NCBI GenBank assembly: GCA_028822675.1
Contig: JAPKDE010000006.1
Coordinates: 1 to 32,689, forward strand
Direction: 5' to 3'
Source: Dehalococcoidia bacterium
Lineage (GTDB): Bacteria > Chloroflexota > Dehalococcoidia > UBA3495
Length of the DNA stretch: 32,689 bases
Below, one piece after another: positions 7,551-16,185 of the stretch (position 1 is its first letter; every line of letters begins with the position of its first letter). A model generated the notes under the pieces. That model did not search any database and was not told where the DNA came from. It saw only the letters and a list, made by a program, of their open reading frames with translations. Position numbers and translations under genes: made by a program.

Positions 7551-9098
7551 CTAGTCCTTGTTGGCAACCAGTTGTACGGCATACTGGGCCGCCTGGAGCG
7601 CCGACTTGAATACCGTCGCCCCTGCTTCTTCCAGTAACGCTGCTTGGCTATCTAGCCCTTGGTGATCAAGTTCAGTTCCGCAGACAGATACCACCACGCT
7701 TAACTCGTCACCCCTCTGTTTGGCGGTCCTTTTTGCCTGGGCAATGGCCGGGGCAATCTCTCCGGCAGGGTCGTCCGACGCCACATAACCCAGGATGCAG
7801 TCCAGAAGAATCACCGCCACTTCAGGGTCTAGGGCCTCAGCGAGGATTCGTTCCACACGTTGGGTTGAATCGACCATCGGGTGGGGTTTGCCTGCGGTGA
7901 ATTCGTCGGCGCCCATGTCTATTAAGGTGTGCTCTACACTGACCATCGAGTCGGCTAGAAGCTTGTCTTTATCGAGAGGTTCGTTGGAGTGGGCTGTGAG
8001 TCCGGCATCACGGAGAACCTGTTGGGCCTGGTAACACAGAGTCCCTCCGGCAAACACGCCGCGCACGTACTTTTGGCTGGCTTTGATCTTCGATTGCTCG
8101 CGTTGGATTACATCCGGGGTGATATCGTTTCCTTCGTCAACACGCATACCCCCAGCCAGCCGGATGGCGGCGGTGGTGGCATCATCCAAGTTGTGGGTGG
8201 TGGTGACGTTGCCCGTGTCAGTATTCTGGAACAATCCCTTTTCGCTGCCCAGGTAGCAGGTGACCACTGGCTTGGAGCAGACGGCTATGCGCTGGTTTAC
8301 CAAGGCCAACGTCTTGGCTCCGGGCGGCTTTGAGACCAACAAAATAACTGCAGTATTGGGGTCTTTGTCTAGGGCATCCATAACTTGCAGCGTGGAGATG
8401 GCGCCAATGTCGTCGGACAGGTCTCGGCCACCAACGCCAATGGCATGGGAGATGCCGGAGCCCCAGCGGTGGGCCAGAGCTGTCACTTCCTGAGTACCGG
8501 TTCCTGATGCGCCAATCACGCCGATGGATCCCCTGCGGACGGCATTGGCAAACCCCAAGCCAACGCCGCCGACGATGCTGGTGCCGCAGTCCGGGCCCAT
8601 GACCAGCAGCCCTTTCTCCGCAGCAGATAGCTTGAGCGCTAGTTCATCTTCTATCGAAACGTGGTCGCTGAATAAGAAAACACTGAGACCGTTCTGCAGC
8701 GCTTGGCGGGCTTCCCTGGTGGCAAACTCGCCCGGCACTGATATGACGGCCAGGTTGGAATCTGATTGCTGAGTTAATGCCTGGTCGATGGTCCGGACGT
8801 TCGCCACAATGGCCGTCTTGCCAGTGTCACGGACCAAAAATTGCTCAAGTGAGCCAATAACATCACGGGCAGCGTCGATTGATTCTGCCTTGAGTGATAC
8901 CACTAAGTCGTTGCTGGACGCACCCAGCGAATCAATGCCTTCGTAACCAGCGTCGGCTAGGATCTGAACGTTCTTAGGGGTGCCCATGACCATGGCGGCG
9001 TAGTTGATACCCGGCTGTTCGCTCAGGCGTTTGGACACTCGCATGAGGAACACGGAATCGAAGTAGCGGTTTTCTAGTAAGGCCGATTCTGTAATCAT
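7551..9098 (-). CDS. fdrA: FdrA-like subunit of oxamate carbamoyltransferase-type complex
   Basis: A 515-residue homologue of E. coli FdrA (renamed AllF), one of three proteins of oxamic transcarbamylase, which converts oxalurate plus phosphate to oxamate plus carbamoyl phosphate. It has the succinyl-CoA-ligase-like nucleotide/phosphate fold. Visible motifs are MGPDCGTSIV (around 167-176), GASGTGTQE (196-204) and GVGGRDLS (221-228), plus a C-terminal flavodoxin-like half. Start choice: ATG 9098 gives MITESALLENRYFDS, the normal family N-terminus, and leaves 11 nt after the DUF1116 stop. A longer start at 9161 would overlap DUF1116 by 52 nt and add non-family residues. The partner genes are directly up- and downstream. 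The substrate in this organism is not established. Confidence 0.9.
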   Translation of the reverse strand: MITESALLENRYFDSVFLMRVSKRLSEQPGINYAAMVMGTPKNVQILADAGYEGIDSLGASSNDLVVSLKAESIDAARDVIGSLEQFLVRDTGKTAIVANVRTIDQALTQQSDSNLAVISVPGEFATREARQALQNGLSVFLFSDHVSIEDELALKLSAAEKGLLVMGPDCGTSIVGGVGLGFANAVRRGSIGVIGASGTGTQEVTALAHRWGSGISHAIGVGGRDLSDDIGAISTLQVMDALDKDPNTAVILLVSKPPGAKTLALVNQRIAVCSKPVVTCYLGSEKGLFQNTDTGNVTTTHNLDDATTAAIRLAGGMRVDEGNDITPDVIQREQSKIKASQKYVRGVFAGGTLCYQAQQVLRDAGLTAHSNEPLDKDKLLADSMVSVEHTLIDMGADEFTAGKPHPMVDSTQRVERILAEALDPEVAVILLDCILGYVASDDPAGEIAPAIAQAKRTAKQRGDELSVVVSVCGTELDHQGLDSQAALLEEAGATVFKSALQAAQYAVQLVANKD

Positions 9099-9109
9099 AA
9101 AACTCGTGC

Positions 9110-10357
9110 CTACTCCAGACCGTACTTGGCGGCAAACGCCCTGAGTGCATTGTGAAAACAAGCCATGGGCGGGCGGACCAACCCGGCCCCGATGATGGAA
9201 TGGCCGGGTTCCTTGTGGGCTATCGCCGTATCGATGATTGGCAGGGTGCCTGATGCTGCCACCTTTCTGATATCGATACCAACCGCTGTGCCCTCAAACC
9301 CAAGGGCAGGGATGGAATAATCCGGACTTAGACCGGTGGTAATTTCCCGCATATCCCGGCTGTAGTTCAGGGCTTCTTCCGGAGTTCCGCCCACCAGTGA
9401 CAGGATGCCTGGTGCGCCGCCAAGGGCAAACCCGCCCCAGCCAACAGTCTCGGTGATGGCCGAGTCTCCCATGTCGAACCCTCCATCTCCCTCCCCATAG
9501 CCGGGCAGGTATAGGCCGTCGATTGCTGGAGACGGCGCGGTGAACCAATCGCCGTCCAGACCGCTGACATTGATGCCAAATTCGTAGCCGTTGCGGGCCA
9601 TCGCTGTTACCACGGTGGAATATTCTATCCCCCGAGCAGAGTCGGCGGCCGACTTGGCCGAGGCCATGGCCAGCCCCAAGAACAGCAGGTCGTGGCCGGA
9701 AATATAACTTAGGGTGCTAATCAGGTCGGCAGTTGCCACACCAGCTTCAATCATCGGAACGGCCATGGCTCCGGCAAAGATGGCACTGGCGGCGTTGGGG
9801 CGGTTGTGTAGTTCGTCCCCCATCTGCAAGGCCTTGGCTATGATTGGCTTGAGGCTCAGGCCGCCCATGTGCCGGACACCCTGCCCCAAGGAAGGAGCCC
9901 AGACGTCGCGCCATTGGCGGAGTCCGTCGATCGCTTCGGTGTGGTAGTTGCCAAATTGCTGCTGGTCTTCCACCAACCGGCAATACGCTCGGTTGCCGTG
10001 GGTCCGGTTTTCCACCACGTAGACCGGCAGCGACTTGGAGATGGTCCCGGCCATTGGGCCAACCGCGTCGTGATGGTGGTTTGGTTCCAGTTTTATTCCA
10101 CCGCTGCTGATCAACTTTTCAGCGCCTTGGATGTCATCGGCCCAGCCTTCAAAGATGGTCATGGCGATAACCGCGCCTTTCTGTGCGCCGCTCATGTTTG
10201 GCCATTCCACCGGTGGGCCAGAGTGCAAGACCATGCGGTCTACCAATCCGGGTACCACCTTGCCCGCTGGCAGAATGTCCACCAGAACCGGGTCGGCGGA
10301 CACGATGCGGTTGAACGCCTCGGCGTTGGCAGCTTGTATTTTTTCCTTGATGTCTAT
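9110..10357 (-). CDS. ylbE: DUF1116 (YlbE/AllG-like) subunit, probable AUA start
   Basis: A homologue of E. coli YlbE (AllG), the second oxamic transcarbamylase protein. Family segments are VVPGLVDRMVLHSGPPVEW, GAVIAMTIFEGWA, DAVGPMAGTIS, QMGDELHNRPNAAS and the C-terminal GAGLVRPPMACF. The first ATG/GTG/TTG in frame is GTG 10303, but the 18 codons before it encode a family-like N-terminus (IQAANAEAFNR). In this frame there is no ATG, GTG or TTG upstream of them. The codon ATA at 10357 has GGAG (10369-10366) 8 nt upstream and gives 415 residues, close to the E. coli length as I recall it. I infer a rare AUA start, or an ATG-to-ATA change in this strain or assembly. It follows ylbF by 46 nt and precedes fdrA by 11 nt. 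Confidence 0.85.
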   Translation of the reverse strand: MDIKEKIQAANAEAFNRIVSADPVLVDILPAGKVVPGLVDRMVLHSGPPVEWPNMSGAQKGAVIAMTIFEGWADDIQGAEKLISSGGIKLEPNHHHDAVGPMAGTISKSLPVYVVENRTHGNRAYCRLVEDQQQFGNYHTEAIDGLRQWRDVWAPSLGQGVRHMGGLSLKPIIAKALQMGDELHNRPNAASAIFAGAMAVPMIEAGVATADLISTLSYISGHDLLFLGLAMASAKSAADSARGIEYSTVVTAMARNGYEFGINVSGLDGDWFTAPSPAIDGLYLPGYGEGDGGFDMGDSAITETVGWGGFALGGAPGILSLVGGTPEEALNYSRDMREITTGLSPDYSIPALGFEGTAVGIDIRKVAASGTLPIIDTAIAHKEPGHSIIGAGLVRPPMACFHNALRAFAAKYGLE

Positions 10358-10403
10358 GGGGTCAACTCCAGTAAATCTAAGCAGCGGTGGGAGATAAAAT
10401 CGT

Positions 10404-11399
10404 TCAGGCCCGCTGGCTCACGGGCAACAGTCCGGCGAGCATTCCGGTCAGCATATCCCAACCAGAACTTTGGCCGATCTGGGTGACATTGCGCACGTGA
10501 TTGGCGGCATCAAAATGGTTCGAGTTAGTGAGTAGGTCTTCAGCTAATTCATGGAGTGACGCATGGCTTTCGCCCTCAGCTAGGTCGTTGAGTAGGGCGT
10601 GGCTGATGTCTGAAGTCAGAATCTTTGATTGCTCTAGCAACCTGGAAGTATCGCCCATTCCCCACAATCGCTCGGCCGGATAAACCGCGCTCAAATGCCG
10701 GGACATGAACAGCAGCCCGCCGACAAAGTCGTCACCCGACGGTGTAAGTCCGTGGCCGAGCCCAATTAATTGCTCGGAAAGACCCAGCGCTGATTCGAAG
10801 TTGCCACAGCGGCAAAGAGGCAGCAATTCTCTGACCTGCTTGACCCCGGCGGCGACCAATGGTGAAGCGCAGTTCGGTAATTGAATATTCTCTAAGTCGT
10901 TGTTGTCTAGATTAAACAATGCCAGCGCCATGCCAAGGTTCTCACGGCCCTGAGTTTCTCTCTGATGCATCTCCTGGGCGGCCCGAACCAGTGCTTGGTA
11001 CCTGTCTCTCAACGTAGGGAGCGACACCGCGTCTGACACTGATGGAGGCGTTATTTTCCAAACCTGGCTGTCTCGCAGGTCTAACTCGACGCCGTTACTG
11101 AAATGCAACGAGCCGTCTTGGACCCAGATTCGGAGCCCAACCTGCAAAAGCGAAAGGTCCAAGCCTGTCAATAACGACCGGGGATGCGGTTGCTGGCCAA
11201 GAGGGCAGACAGCGAAGATGTTCCAGCTGTCTGTGGCGATATAAACAGCCTTGGAACTGGCAAGAATGACCTCTCCGCAAACTCCCGGCGTGTTCAGATA
11301 GCGGTTGGCTTTGACGCCAATCGTGCTGTATCTGGGAGCACAATACTCGCCAACGCGAAAGCCGGGGTGCCAGTCGGGCAGGGTCGTCGTTAGTGTCAT
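10404..11399 (-). CDS. ylbF: DUF2877 (YlbF/AllH-like) subunit
   Basis: A 331-residue DUF2877 protein, homologous to E. coli YlbF (AllH), the third oxamic transcarbamylase component. The diagnostic motif GHGLTPSGDDFVGGLL lies at about residues 215-230. An N-terminal beta-rich part includes CPLGQQPHPRSLLTG (65-79). It is longer than E. coli YlbF (about 270 residues as I recall), the extra length being mostly N-terminal. The start ATG 11399 lies 9 nt after the amidase stop with a poor ribosome-binding site. A small CCGAC/GTCGG hairpin (11405-11418) spans the junction, so translational coupling is likely. It ends 46 nt before the DUF1116 start. Confidence 0.88.
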   Translation of the reverse strand: MTLTTTLPDWHPGFRVGEYCAPRYSTIGVKANRYLNTPGVCGEVILASSKAVYIATDSWNIFAVCPLGQQPHPRSLLTGLDLSLLQVGLRIWVQDGSLHFSNGVELDLRDSQVWKITPPSVSDAVSLPTLRDRYQALVRAAQEMHQRETQGRENLGMALALFNLDNNDLENIQLPNCASPLVAAGVKQVRELLPLCRCGNFESALGLSEQLIGLGHGLTPSGDDFVGGLLFMSRHLSAVYPAERLWGMGDTSRLLEQSKILTSDISHALLNDLAEGESHASLHELAEDLLTNSNHFDAANHVRNVTQIGQSSGWDMLTGMLAGLLPVSQRA

Positions 11400-11408
11400 G
11401 GCACCCGA

Positions 11409-12914
11409 CTAGGGTCGGAGATCCTCGGTGACCGATTCTAGTGCTGAGGCCAACGCTAGGATAATGCCGTCATCGAAGGGAGCTCCCACCAATTGGGCTC
11501 CCACTGGCAGTCCGCCAGAGGTGAGACCAGCCGGCACTGATAGCGTGGGGAAGCCGATCATGCTCCAGGGAATACAGTTTCTGGAAAGAATAGTTAGGTA
11601 CTGTTCTGTGTCTTCTGCTTTGACCGCTGGTACCAGGGTGGTGGGCATGATGAACGCGTCAAAACCCTGCATCTCGGCGAGCATGCGTTCTTGGAACTCC
11701 GCTCGGAACCGTTGGGCGGTTATATAGTCCACCGCTTTGATCTGTGATGCCTCGTCAAGTTGTTCAAATACCTGTTTGATGTACAACGGGCCGGCGTCAG
11801 GGAACGCCCGTTGGTACGCTGCGGCTTCAACCCGGCTGATGATCAGTCCTAGGTTGTTTGCTAGACGGAAATCGTCCGCCGACGGCAGCTTGGTTTCAAT
11901 CACTTCAACACCAAGCGATTTCAGGGTTTCCACGCAGGCATTGAATGTCTCCAGTGTCTCGGGGTCTGCGCCCTCCAAAGCCTCAACTGCCAGGCCGACA
12001 CGAAGACCGGTTACGTCTTTGAACAGATAATCAGTGTAGTCGTCTTTGGGCTGATCGAGGGTCCCGGAGTCTTTGGCGTCGAAGCCCTGGATAATGTTCA
12101 TCATGATGGCCACATCTTCGCTGGTGCGTCCCATCAATCCGGCGTGGTCCATGGTCCAAGACAGGGTGACGATACCGTCCGTGGACACCAGTCCGTAAGT
12201 CGGTTTGTAGCCCAGAGTGCCGCACAAAGATGCGGGCACACGGATGGATGCCCTGGTATCAGTGCCCAAACTAAGCAGGCTCATGCCAGTGGAAATAGTG
12301 ATTGCCGAACCGCCGCTGGAGCCGCCCGGATCGCGGCTGGTATCCCACGGGTTCCTGCTCTGCGGTGTGGTTACCCCCAGGGCAAACTCGTGGGTATGGG
12401 CTTTGCCAATTATGATTGCGCCAGCCTCTCTTAGAAGTCGCACTGCGGTAGCGTCATCGTCGGGCATGAACCCTTCCATGACCTTGGAGCCGGAGCTGGT
12501 GGGCATACCCTTAACGTGGATTACGTCTTTCACTGAGATTGGTAGACCGTGGATAGGGCTGCGTAGCTTGCCGTTGGCCCGTTCTGCGTCCAATGCTTCC
12601 GCAATGGCCATCAGTTCAACTTCAGGGGCAATGTAGGCAAAGGCGTTGAGTTCCGGCTGCAGCCGGTTGATCACCTCAAGGGCAATTTTTGTCTGCTCAA
12701 CGGCAGAAGTTGCGCCCTCCGCCATCAGGCGGCCAGCATCACCCACCGGCCCGTGCCGTCCACTTTTTATGGAAGGACGGGCGCGGATGTCCCGCTTTTG
12801 GGTTTTGCTCATCCTGGCGACACTGGAGATAAAACCGGGTCTGCGGTCTACTTTGTCAGTGGCAAAGGCTTGGGCGTCTTCTATGGCAATCCGGAAACTT
12901 GTACGGGTATCCAT
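11409..12914 (-). CDS. Amidase-signature family amidohydrolase
   Basis: A 501-residue amidase-signature enzyme, cytoplasmic. The Ser-cisSer-Lys triad is visible: Lys129 (GLPISVKDV), cis-Ser199 (PGGSSGGSA) and nucleophile Ser223 in DTRASIRVPA. The nucleophile loop is usually DTGGSIR-x-PA. Here two glycines are replaced by Arg-Ala, which may reshape the oxyanion hole. The first ~55 residues precede the amidase domain. ATG 12914 has GGAG 4 nt upstream, and an internal ATG at residue 35 is an alternative. It lies 34 nt after the biuret-hydrolase-like gene and 9 nt before ylbF, so it is an operon member. It could act on allophanate, oxamate or another small amide. It lacks the extra C-terminal domain of allophanate hydrolase AtzF, and no AtzG-like partner was found. 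Confidence 0.88.
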   Translation of the reverse strand: MDTRTSFRIAIEDAQAFATDKVDRRPGFISSVARMSKTQKRDIRARPSIKSGRHGPVGDAGRLMAEGATSAVEQTKIALEVINRLQPELNAFAYIAPEVELMAIAEALDAERANGKLRSPIHGLPISVKDVIHVKGMPTSSGSKVMEGFMPDDDATAVRLLREAGAIIIGKAHTHEFALGVTTPQSRNPWDTSRDPGGSSGGSAITISTGMSLLSLGTDTRASIRVPASLCGTLGYKPTYGLVSTDGIVTLSWTMDHAGLMGRTSEDVAIMMNIIQGFDAKDSGTLDQPKDDYTDYLFKDVTGLRVGLAVEALEGADPETLETFNACVETLKSLGVEVIETKLPSADDFRLANNLGLIISRVEAAAYQRAFPDAGPLYIKQVFEQLDEASQIKAVDYITAQRFRAEFQERMLAEMQGFDAFIMPTTLVPAVKAEDTEQYLTILSRNCIPWSMIGFPTLSVPAGLTSGGLPVGAQLVGAPFDDGIILALASALESVTEDLRP

Positions 12915-12948
12915 TGGTCTCCATTTATTGTGGATCTACTGGGAGAAT

Positions 12949-13635
12949 CTACTGGGTAATGGCGTTGATGAAATCACTGGAATTAGACACCGCGCCAAAC
13001 ACTCCACCCTGCATTTTAATCATCTTCAGGGCGGCGGCATAATTGCCTTCGTCGGTGGCGCCGGTGCAGTCTTCCAATAGTAGGCATTCGTAGCCAAGGT
13101 CGTTGGCTTCGCGCATGGTTGTGTGCACGCAGACATCGGTTGTGATGCCTGTGAGCACTATATGGGTGACCCCCCGGTTTCTGAGCACCAGGTCCAGGTC
13201 AGTGGAGCTGAACGCACCCTTGGTCGGCTTGTCGATGACGGGCTCGCCTTCTTGTGGGGCCAGTTCGTCAATGATCTCCCAACCTGGTTCGCCGCGCACT
13301 AGGATTCGTCCGTTTGGTCCCGCATCACCGATGCCAGCACCAATCTGACGCGACCGCCAAAGCTTGTTGGGCGGACAGTCTGAAAGATCCGGCTTGTGAC
13401 CTTCTCGGGTGTGAACGATGGTGAATCCGGGTATTTGACGGCACGATTCCAGCACGTTTCGCGTTGGTTCAACGCCTCTTCGGGTCAGGGAAATATCGTA
13501 GCCCATGGTATCCACGTAGCCGCCTGGCCCGCAGAAATCGTGCTGCCAATCAATGAGGAGTAGGGCCGTATGACCGGGAACAATGTCGCCGTCGTAAGGC
13601 CATTCGTATGGGTCGGCGGAAACTGTAGTGGCCAC
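12949..13635 (-). CDS. biuH: Cysteine hydrolase, biuret amidohydrolase-like
   Basis: A 228-residue isochorismatase-superfamily amidohydrolase that closely resembles Rhizobium biuret hydrolase BiuH (biuret + water to allophanate + ammonia) along its length. The triad is Asp29 (LLIDWQHDF), Lys136 (IDKPTKGAF) and Cys169 (GITTDVCV). Gln209 in MQGGVFG matches, by spacing from Cys, the BiuH substrate-binding Gln215 as I recall it. Other BiuH-like segments are HTREGHKPDLSD, IGAGIGDAGPNGRIL and LLLEDCTGATD. Ureidoacrylate hydrolases (RutB) share the fold, so a different ureide substrate is possible. Its position between the ABC transporter and the carbamoyltransferase genes supports a role in carbamoyl-nitrogen use. 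It follows a hairpin and starts at ATG 13635. Confidence 0.82.
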   Translation of the reverse strand: MATTVSADPYEWPYDGDIVPGHTALLLIDWQHDFCGPGGYVDTMGYDISLTRRGVEPTRNVLESCRQIPGFTIVHTREGHKPDLSDCPPNKLWRSRQIGAGIGDAGPNGRILVRGEPGWEIIDELAPQEGEPVIDKPTKGAFSSTDLDLVLRNRGVTHIVLTGITTDVCVHTTMREANDLGYECLLLEDCTGATDEGNYAAALKMIKMQGGVFGAVSNSSDFINAITQ

Positions 13636-13690
13636 GGTTTACTCCTTGAAAAATGAGGCAATCCCGAGAGTTTGATATAAGCCCGATAAC

Positions 13691-13726
13691 GTGAGGCAGG
13701 CCCGGCGATAACCGGGCCTGCCTCAC
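13691..13726. terminator. Intercistronic stem-loop without U-tract
   Basis: A perfect 15-bp GC-rich inverted repeat: 13691-13705 (starting GTGAGGCAGG) pairs with 13712-13726, and the 6-nt loop is CGATAA. It sits between the binding-protein stop (13771) and the biuH-like start (13635). No U-run follows on either strand. It may attenuate transcription or protect the 3' end of the binding-protein mRNA so that this part is made in excess over the enzymes. Confidence 0.6.
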
Positions 13727-13770
13727 TGTTTGCTCCAATATTTGCTATTGAACCCTAATTATGCCGGAAG

Positions 13771-15096
13771 TTAGTTGGTCCTGCCGGTGATTCCCTGCAG
13801 GAGGTAGCCGGTTCCTTGCAGTTGTTCATCGGTTGCGACTACGCCGTCGGCAATCTGGATCACTCCATCTTGGTCAACGATGGGACCGGTGAAGGGTTGG
13901 AAATTGCCAGACCGTAGCCTCTCCACTGTGTCCAATGTGCTCTGTTTAACCTCGTCGGATAAGAAGCTGCCAAAGGGAGACAACTGAACCCAGCCTGCGT
14001 CCAAACCTTGGAACATGACCGAGCTCTTGTAGGTTCCCTGGCGGATTGCAGCGACGATTTCAGAGTAGACCGGGCCCCAGTTCCAGGCGGCGCCGGTTAA
14101 CCAAGCATTGGGGGCGGCGGGGCTAGCGTCTTGGTGGTAGCCGGAGACGAAGATGCCCGCCCTCTCTGCAGCCTCAACGATGGTCTTGGTGCAGTCTTGG
14201 TGCTGTGTTAGTACGTCCACGCCAGCGTCAACCATGGCCTGTACGGCGGTGGCCTGCTTGGCCGGGTCACACCAGCTGCTGGTCAACACGAATGTTGTTT
14301 TGATGTCGGGGTTAACTGATTGCGCTCCCAGGTGGAAGGCGTTCACGTTGAGCAATGTTTGCGGGATGGGGAATGCTGCTATGAAGCCTAATTTACCGGT
14401 CTTGGAAGTATGACCGGCCAGTTGGCCAGCGGCGTACTCTAATTGCCAGATGTTGCCGAAGAATGACGAGTAGTTTTCAAAGCTCTCTACGTCACCCATG
14501 TGTAGGAACATGATATCTGGGTGCTTTTCAATGATGGCCTTGGTGGGGCCGGAGTAGCCATAACTGGTGGCGAAGATGATCTTGGCGCCGTCTCGAATCA
14601 TCTGCTCTTCAACTGCCTGAACGTCGGCAGTCTCCGGTATGTTCTCAGAGCGGAGAACTTCAATGTCCGGGAAAGCCTTCTCCAGGTATTGGCTGCCTTC
14701 GGCGGCGGCCTGGTTGTAGCCGAGGTCCTTCTGAGAACCAACAAATATGAAGCCAACCTTCAGTTTTTCACCGGCGGCCAAGGGCTTGGCTGCGGCGGCA
14801 AACTCAGAGGTCGCGCGGAACGAACTGTTGGCAGTGGCATCCTCAAATCCCTTGAGAAATAACTCCGTAGAACCACCGCGGAGTTCAGCCGTGGACGGGC
14901 TGGTGGCAGTGATCGACGTTGGTCCTGAAGTGTCTGTGCTGGAGTTGGCCGGGACTGCCGTTGGCTCAGCGGGGACAGCGGTTGGGTCGTCACTGCCGCA
15001 GGCGGCCAAGGCCACAATGGCCATGAGAATGAATACTCCAATCAGTATTCGATGGGAGTGCGTAAATATGGGTAGTTGCCGAATCCGGTTATACAA
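13771..15096 (-). CDS. BMP-family ABC transporter substrate-binding lipoprotein
   Basis: A 441-residue exported lipoprotein. The signal peptide has a hydrophobic core (ILIGVFILMAIVALAAC) and lipobox LAAC with Cys33. A Thr/Pro/Ala/Val-rich linker with the repeat PTAVPAEPTAVPA follows, then a basic-membrane-protein (BMP/Med) domain from VGFIFVGSQKDLGYNQAAAEG (about 114 on). BMP receptors usually bind nucleosides, and some bind other small nitrogen compounds. Because the operon encodes ureide-type enzymes, a ureide, purine breakdown product or biuret-like ligand is possible. The start is TTG 15096, fixed by a very strong AGGAGG 7 nt upstream. A 165-nt gap to the upstream permease has no gene and could hold an internal promoter. 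Confidence 0.92.
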   Translation of the reverse strand: MYNRIRQLPIFTHSHRILIGVFILMAIVALAACGSDDPTAVPAEPTAVPANSSTDTSGPTSITATSPSTAELRGGSTELFLKGFEDATANSSFRATSEFAAAAKPLAAGEKLKVGFIFVGSQKDLGYNQAAAEGSQYLEKAFPDIEVLRSENIPETADVQAVEEQMIRDGAKIIFATSYGYSGPTKAIIEKHPDIMFLHMGDVESFENYSSFFGNIWQLEYAAGQLAGHTSKTGKLGFIAAFPIPQTLLNVNAFHLGAQSVNPDIKTTFVLTSSWCDPAKQATAVQAMVDAGVDVLTQHQDCTKTIVEAAERAGIFVSGYHQDASPAAPNAWLTGAAWNWGPVYSEIVAAIRQGTYKSSVMFQGLDAGWVQLSPFGSFLSDEVKQSTLDTVERLRSGNFQPFTGPIVDQDGVIQIADGVVATDEQLQGTGYLLQGITGRTN

Positions 15097-15261
15097 ACTT
15101 CTTCCTCCTGAAATTTTAGGAACTATTTAGTGAAATCGAGTAATCAATGTGATTGAAAAGCCCGACATATTCAAAACATGACTTATCTGATAAGACGGCG
15201 ATCATGTCATTCCCTTGGCTGGTTTTTGCCCGTTTTTAGCTGGAAACTGCTGGTGGATGCG

Positions 15262-16185
15262 TCAAGTTGTTGCTTTTAACACTCCCTTTAGCCCCTCTGG
15301 CATGGCACGGGCTGCGGCATGGCTCCAAAGGGCCATGACGAAGATGATTATCAAATACGGGAGCATGTCCAGAATGAATGGCGACACTGGAGCGCCAACC
15401 GTCTGAAGCTGTAATTGCAGGCCAATTGCGCCGCCAAATAAGAACGCGCCCACCATGGCTCTGAGCGGAGACCACATGGCGAAGATGACGAGGCCTACGG
15501 CGACGAAGCCGCGACCCACGGTCATCCCTTCTGACCAGGTGTGGGTGAATCCCAATGAGAGCTGGGCACCGCCTAAACCAGCCAAAGCTCCGCCAATGGC
15601 GATGGCGGCTACCTGGATGACGTACGGGTTTCTACCGGCTGCGTAGGCAACGCTGATACTCTCGCCTACTGCTTTCAGGCTCAGACCCGTTCGGGTGTAA
15701 TGCAGTCCCCAGAAGAGCAATGGCCCCAGCGCGTAGGCTATGTAGGCCAATATGTCCTGATCGAACAATGCGCTGCCGAACTTGGGTATTTCAGACAAGA
15801 ACGGTATGGCGATCGGGTTCAATCCCCCAATAGTACTGTCCACATAGCTACGTCCGGCGTAGGCCGTGATGCCCGCTCCAAAGAGGGTCAGGGCAAAACC
15901 CGTCGCCAATTGGTTAGTGTTCCTATATATGACCAGGTAAGCCAGTATCAGGCTTAAAGCGCTGCCACCAATCATGCCGGCAAAAATACCCAGCGTGACT
16001 GACCCAGTTTCCACGGTGGCAATGAAGCCAAAGCAGGCTCCCATGAGCATTGAGCCTTCAATACCCAGGTTAATCCTGCCGGCCCGCTCGGTAATCAATT
16101 CACCGTAGGTGGCGTAGAGAACGGATATCCCAGGGCCAACTGCCCCAGTTAAAGTTCCACCAAGTACTAGCCATATATCGCTCAT
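15262..16185 (-). CDS. BMP-type ABC transporter permease (second)
   Basis: A 307-residue integral membrane permease of the branched-chain/BMP (BPD_transp_2) family with about 8-9 hydrophobic segments. Typical features are ERAGRINLGIEGSMLMGA near residues 33-50 and TRTGLSLKAVGESISVAYAAG with the EAA-like cytoplasmic loop, then GLGGAQLSLGFTHTWSEGMTVGRGF. It pairs with the permease at 16182-17240 and overlaps it by 4 nt (ATGA), so the two are translationally coupled. It is likely one half of the membrane channel fed by the 13771-15096 lipoprotein. Confidence 0.92.
   Translation of the reverse strand: MSDIWLVLGGTLTGAVGPGISVLYATYGELITERAGRINLGIEGSMLMGACFGFIATVETGSVTLGIFAGMIGGSALSLILAYLVIYRNTNQLATGFALTLFGAGITAYAGRSYVDSTIGGLNPIAIPFLSEIPKFGSALFDQDILAYIAYALGPLLFWGLHYTRTGLSLKAVGESISVAYAAGRNPYVIQVAAIAIGGALAGLGGAQLSLGFTHTWSEGMTVGRGFVAVGLVIFAMWSPLRAMVGAFLFGGAIGLQLQLQTVGAPVSPFILDMLPYLIIIFVMALWSHAAARAMPEGLKGVLKATT

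Noticed and set aside
7394..7582. 62-residue minus ORF overlapping the end of fdrA
   Set aside because: It is an off-frame shadow; the 59-residue ORF at 7368-7547 in the other frame has the conserved motifs.
9099..9161. Longer FdrA start at 9161
   Set aside because: The added 21 residues are not FdrA-like and would overlap DUF1116 by 52 nt; ATG 9098 gives the family N-terminus.
11737..13080. Plus-strand ORFs of 85-144 residues opposite the amidase and biuH-like genes
   Set aside because: Antisense shadows with low-complexity Ser/Arg/Pro composition and no family resemblance.
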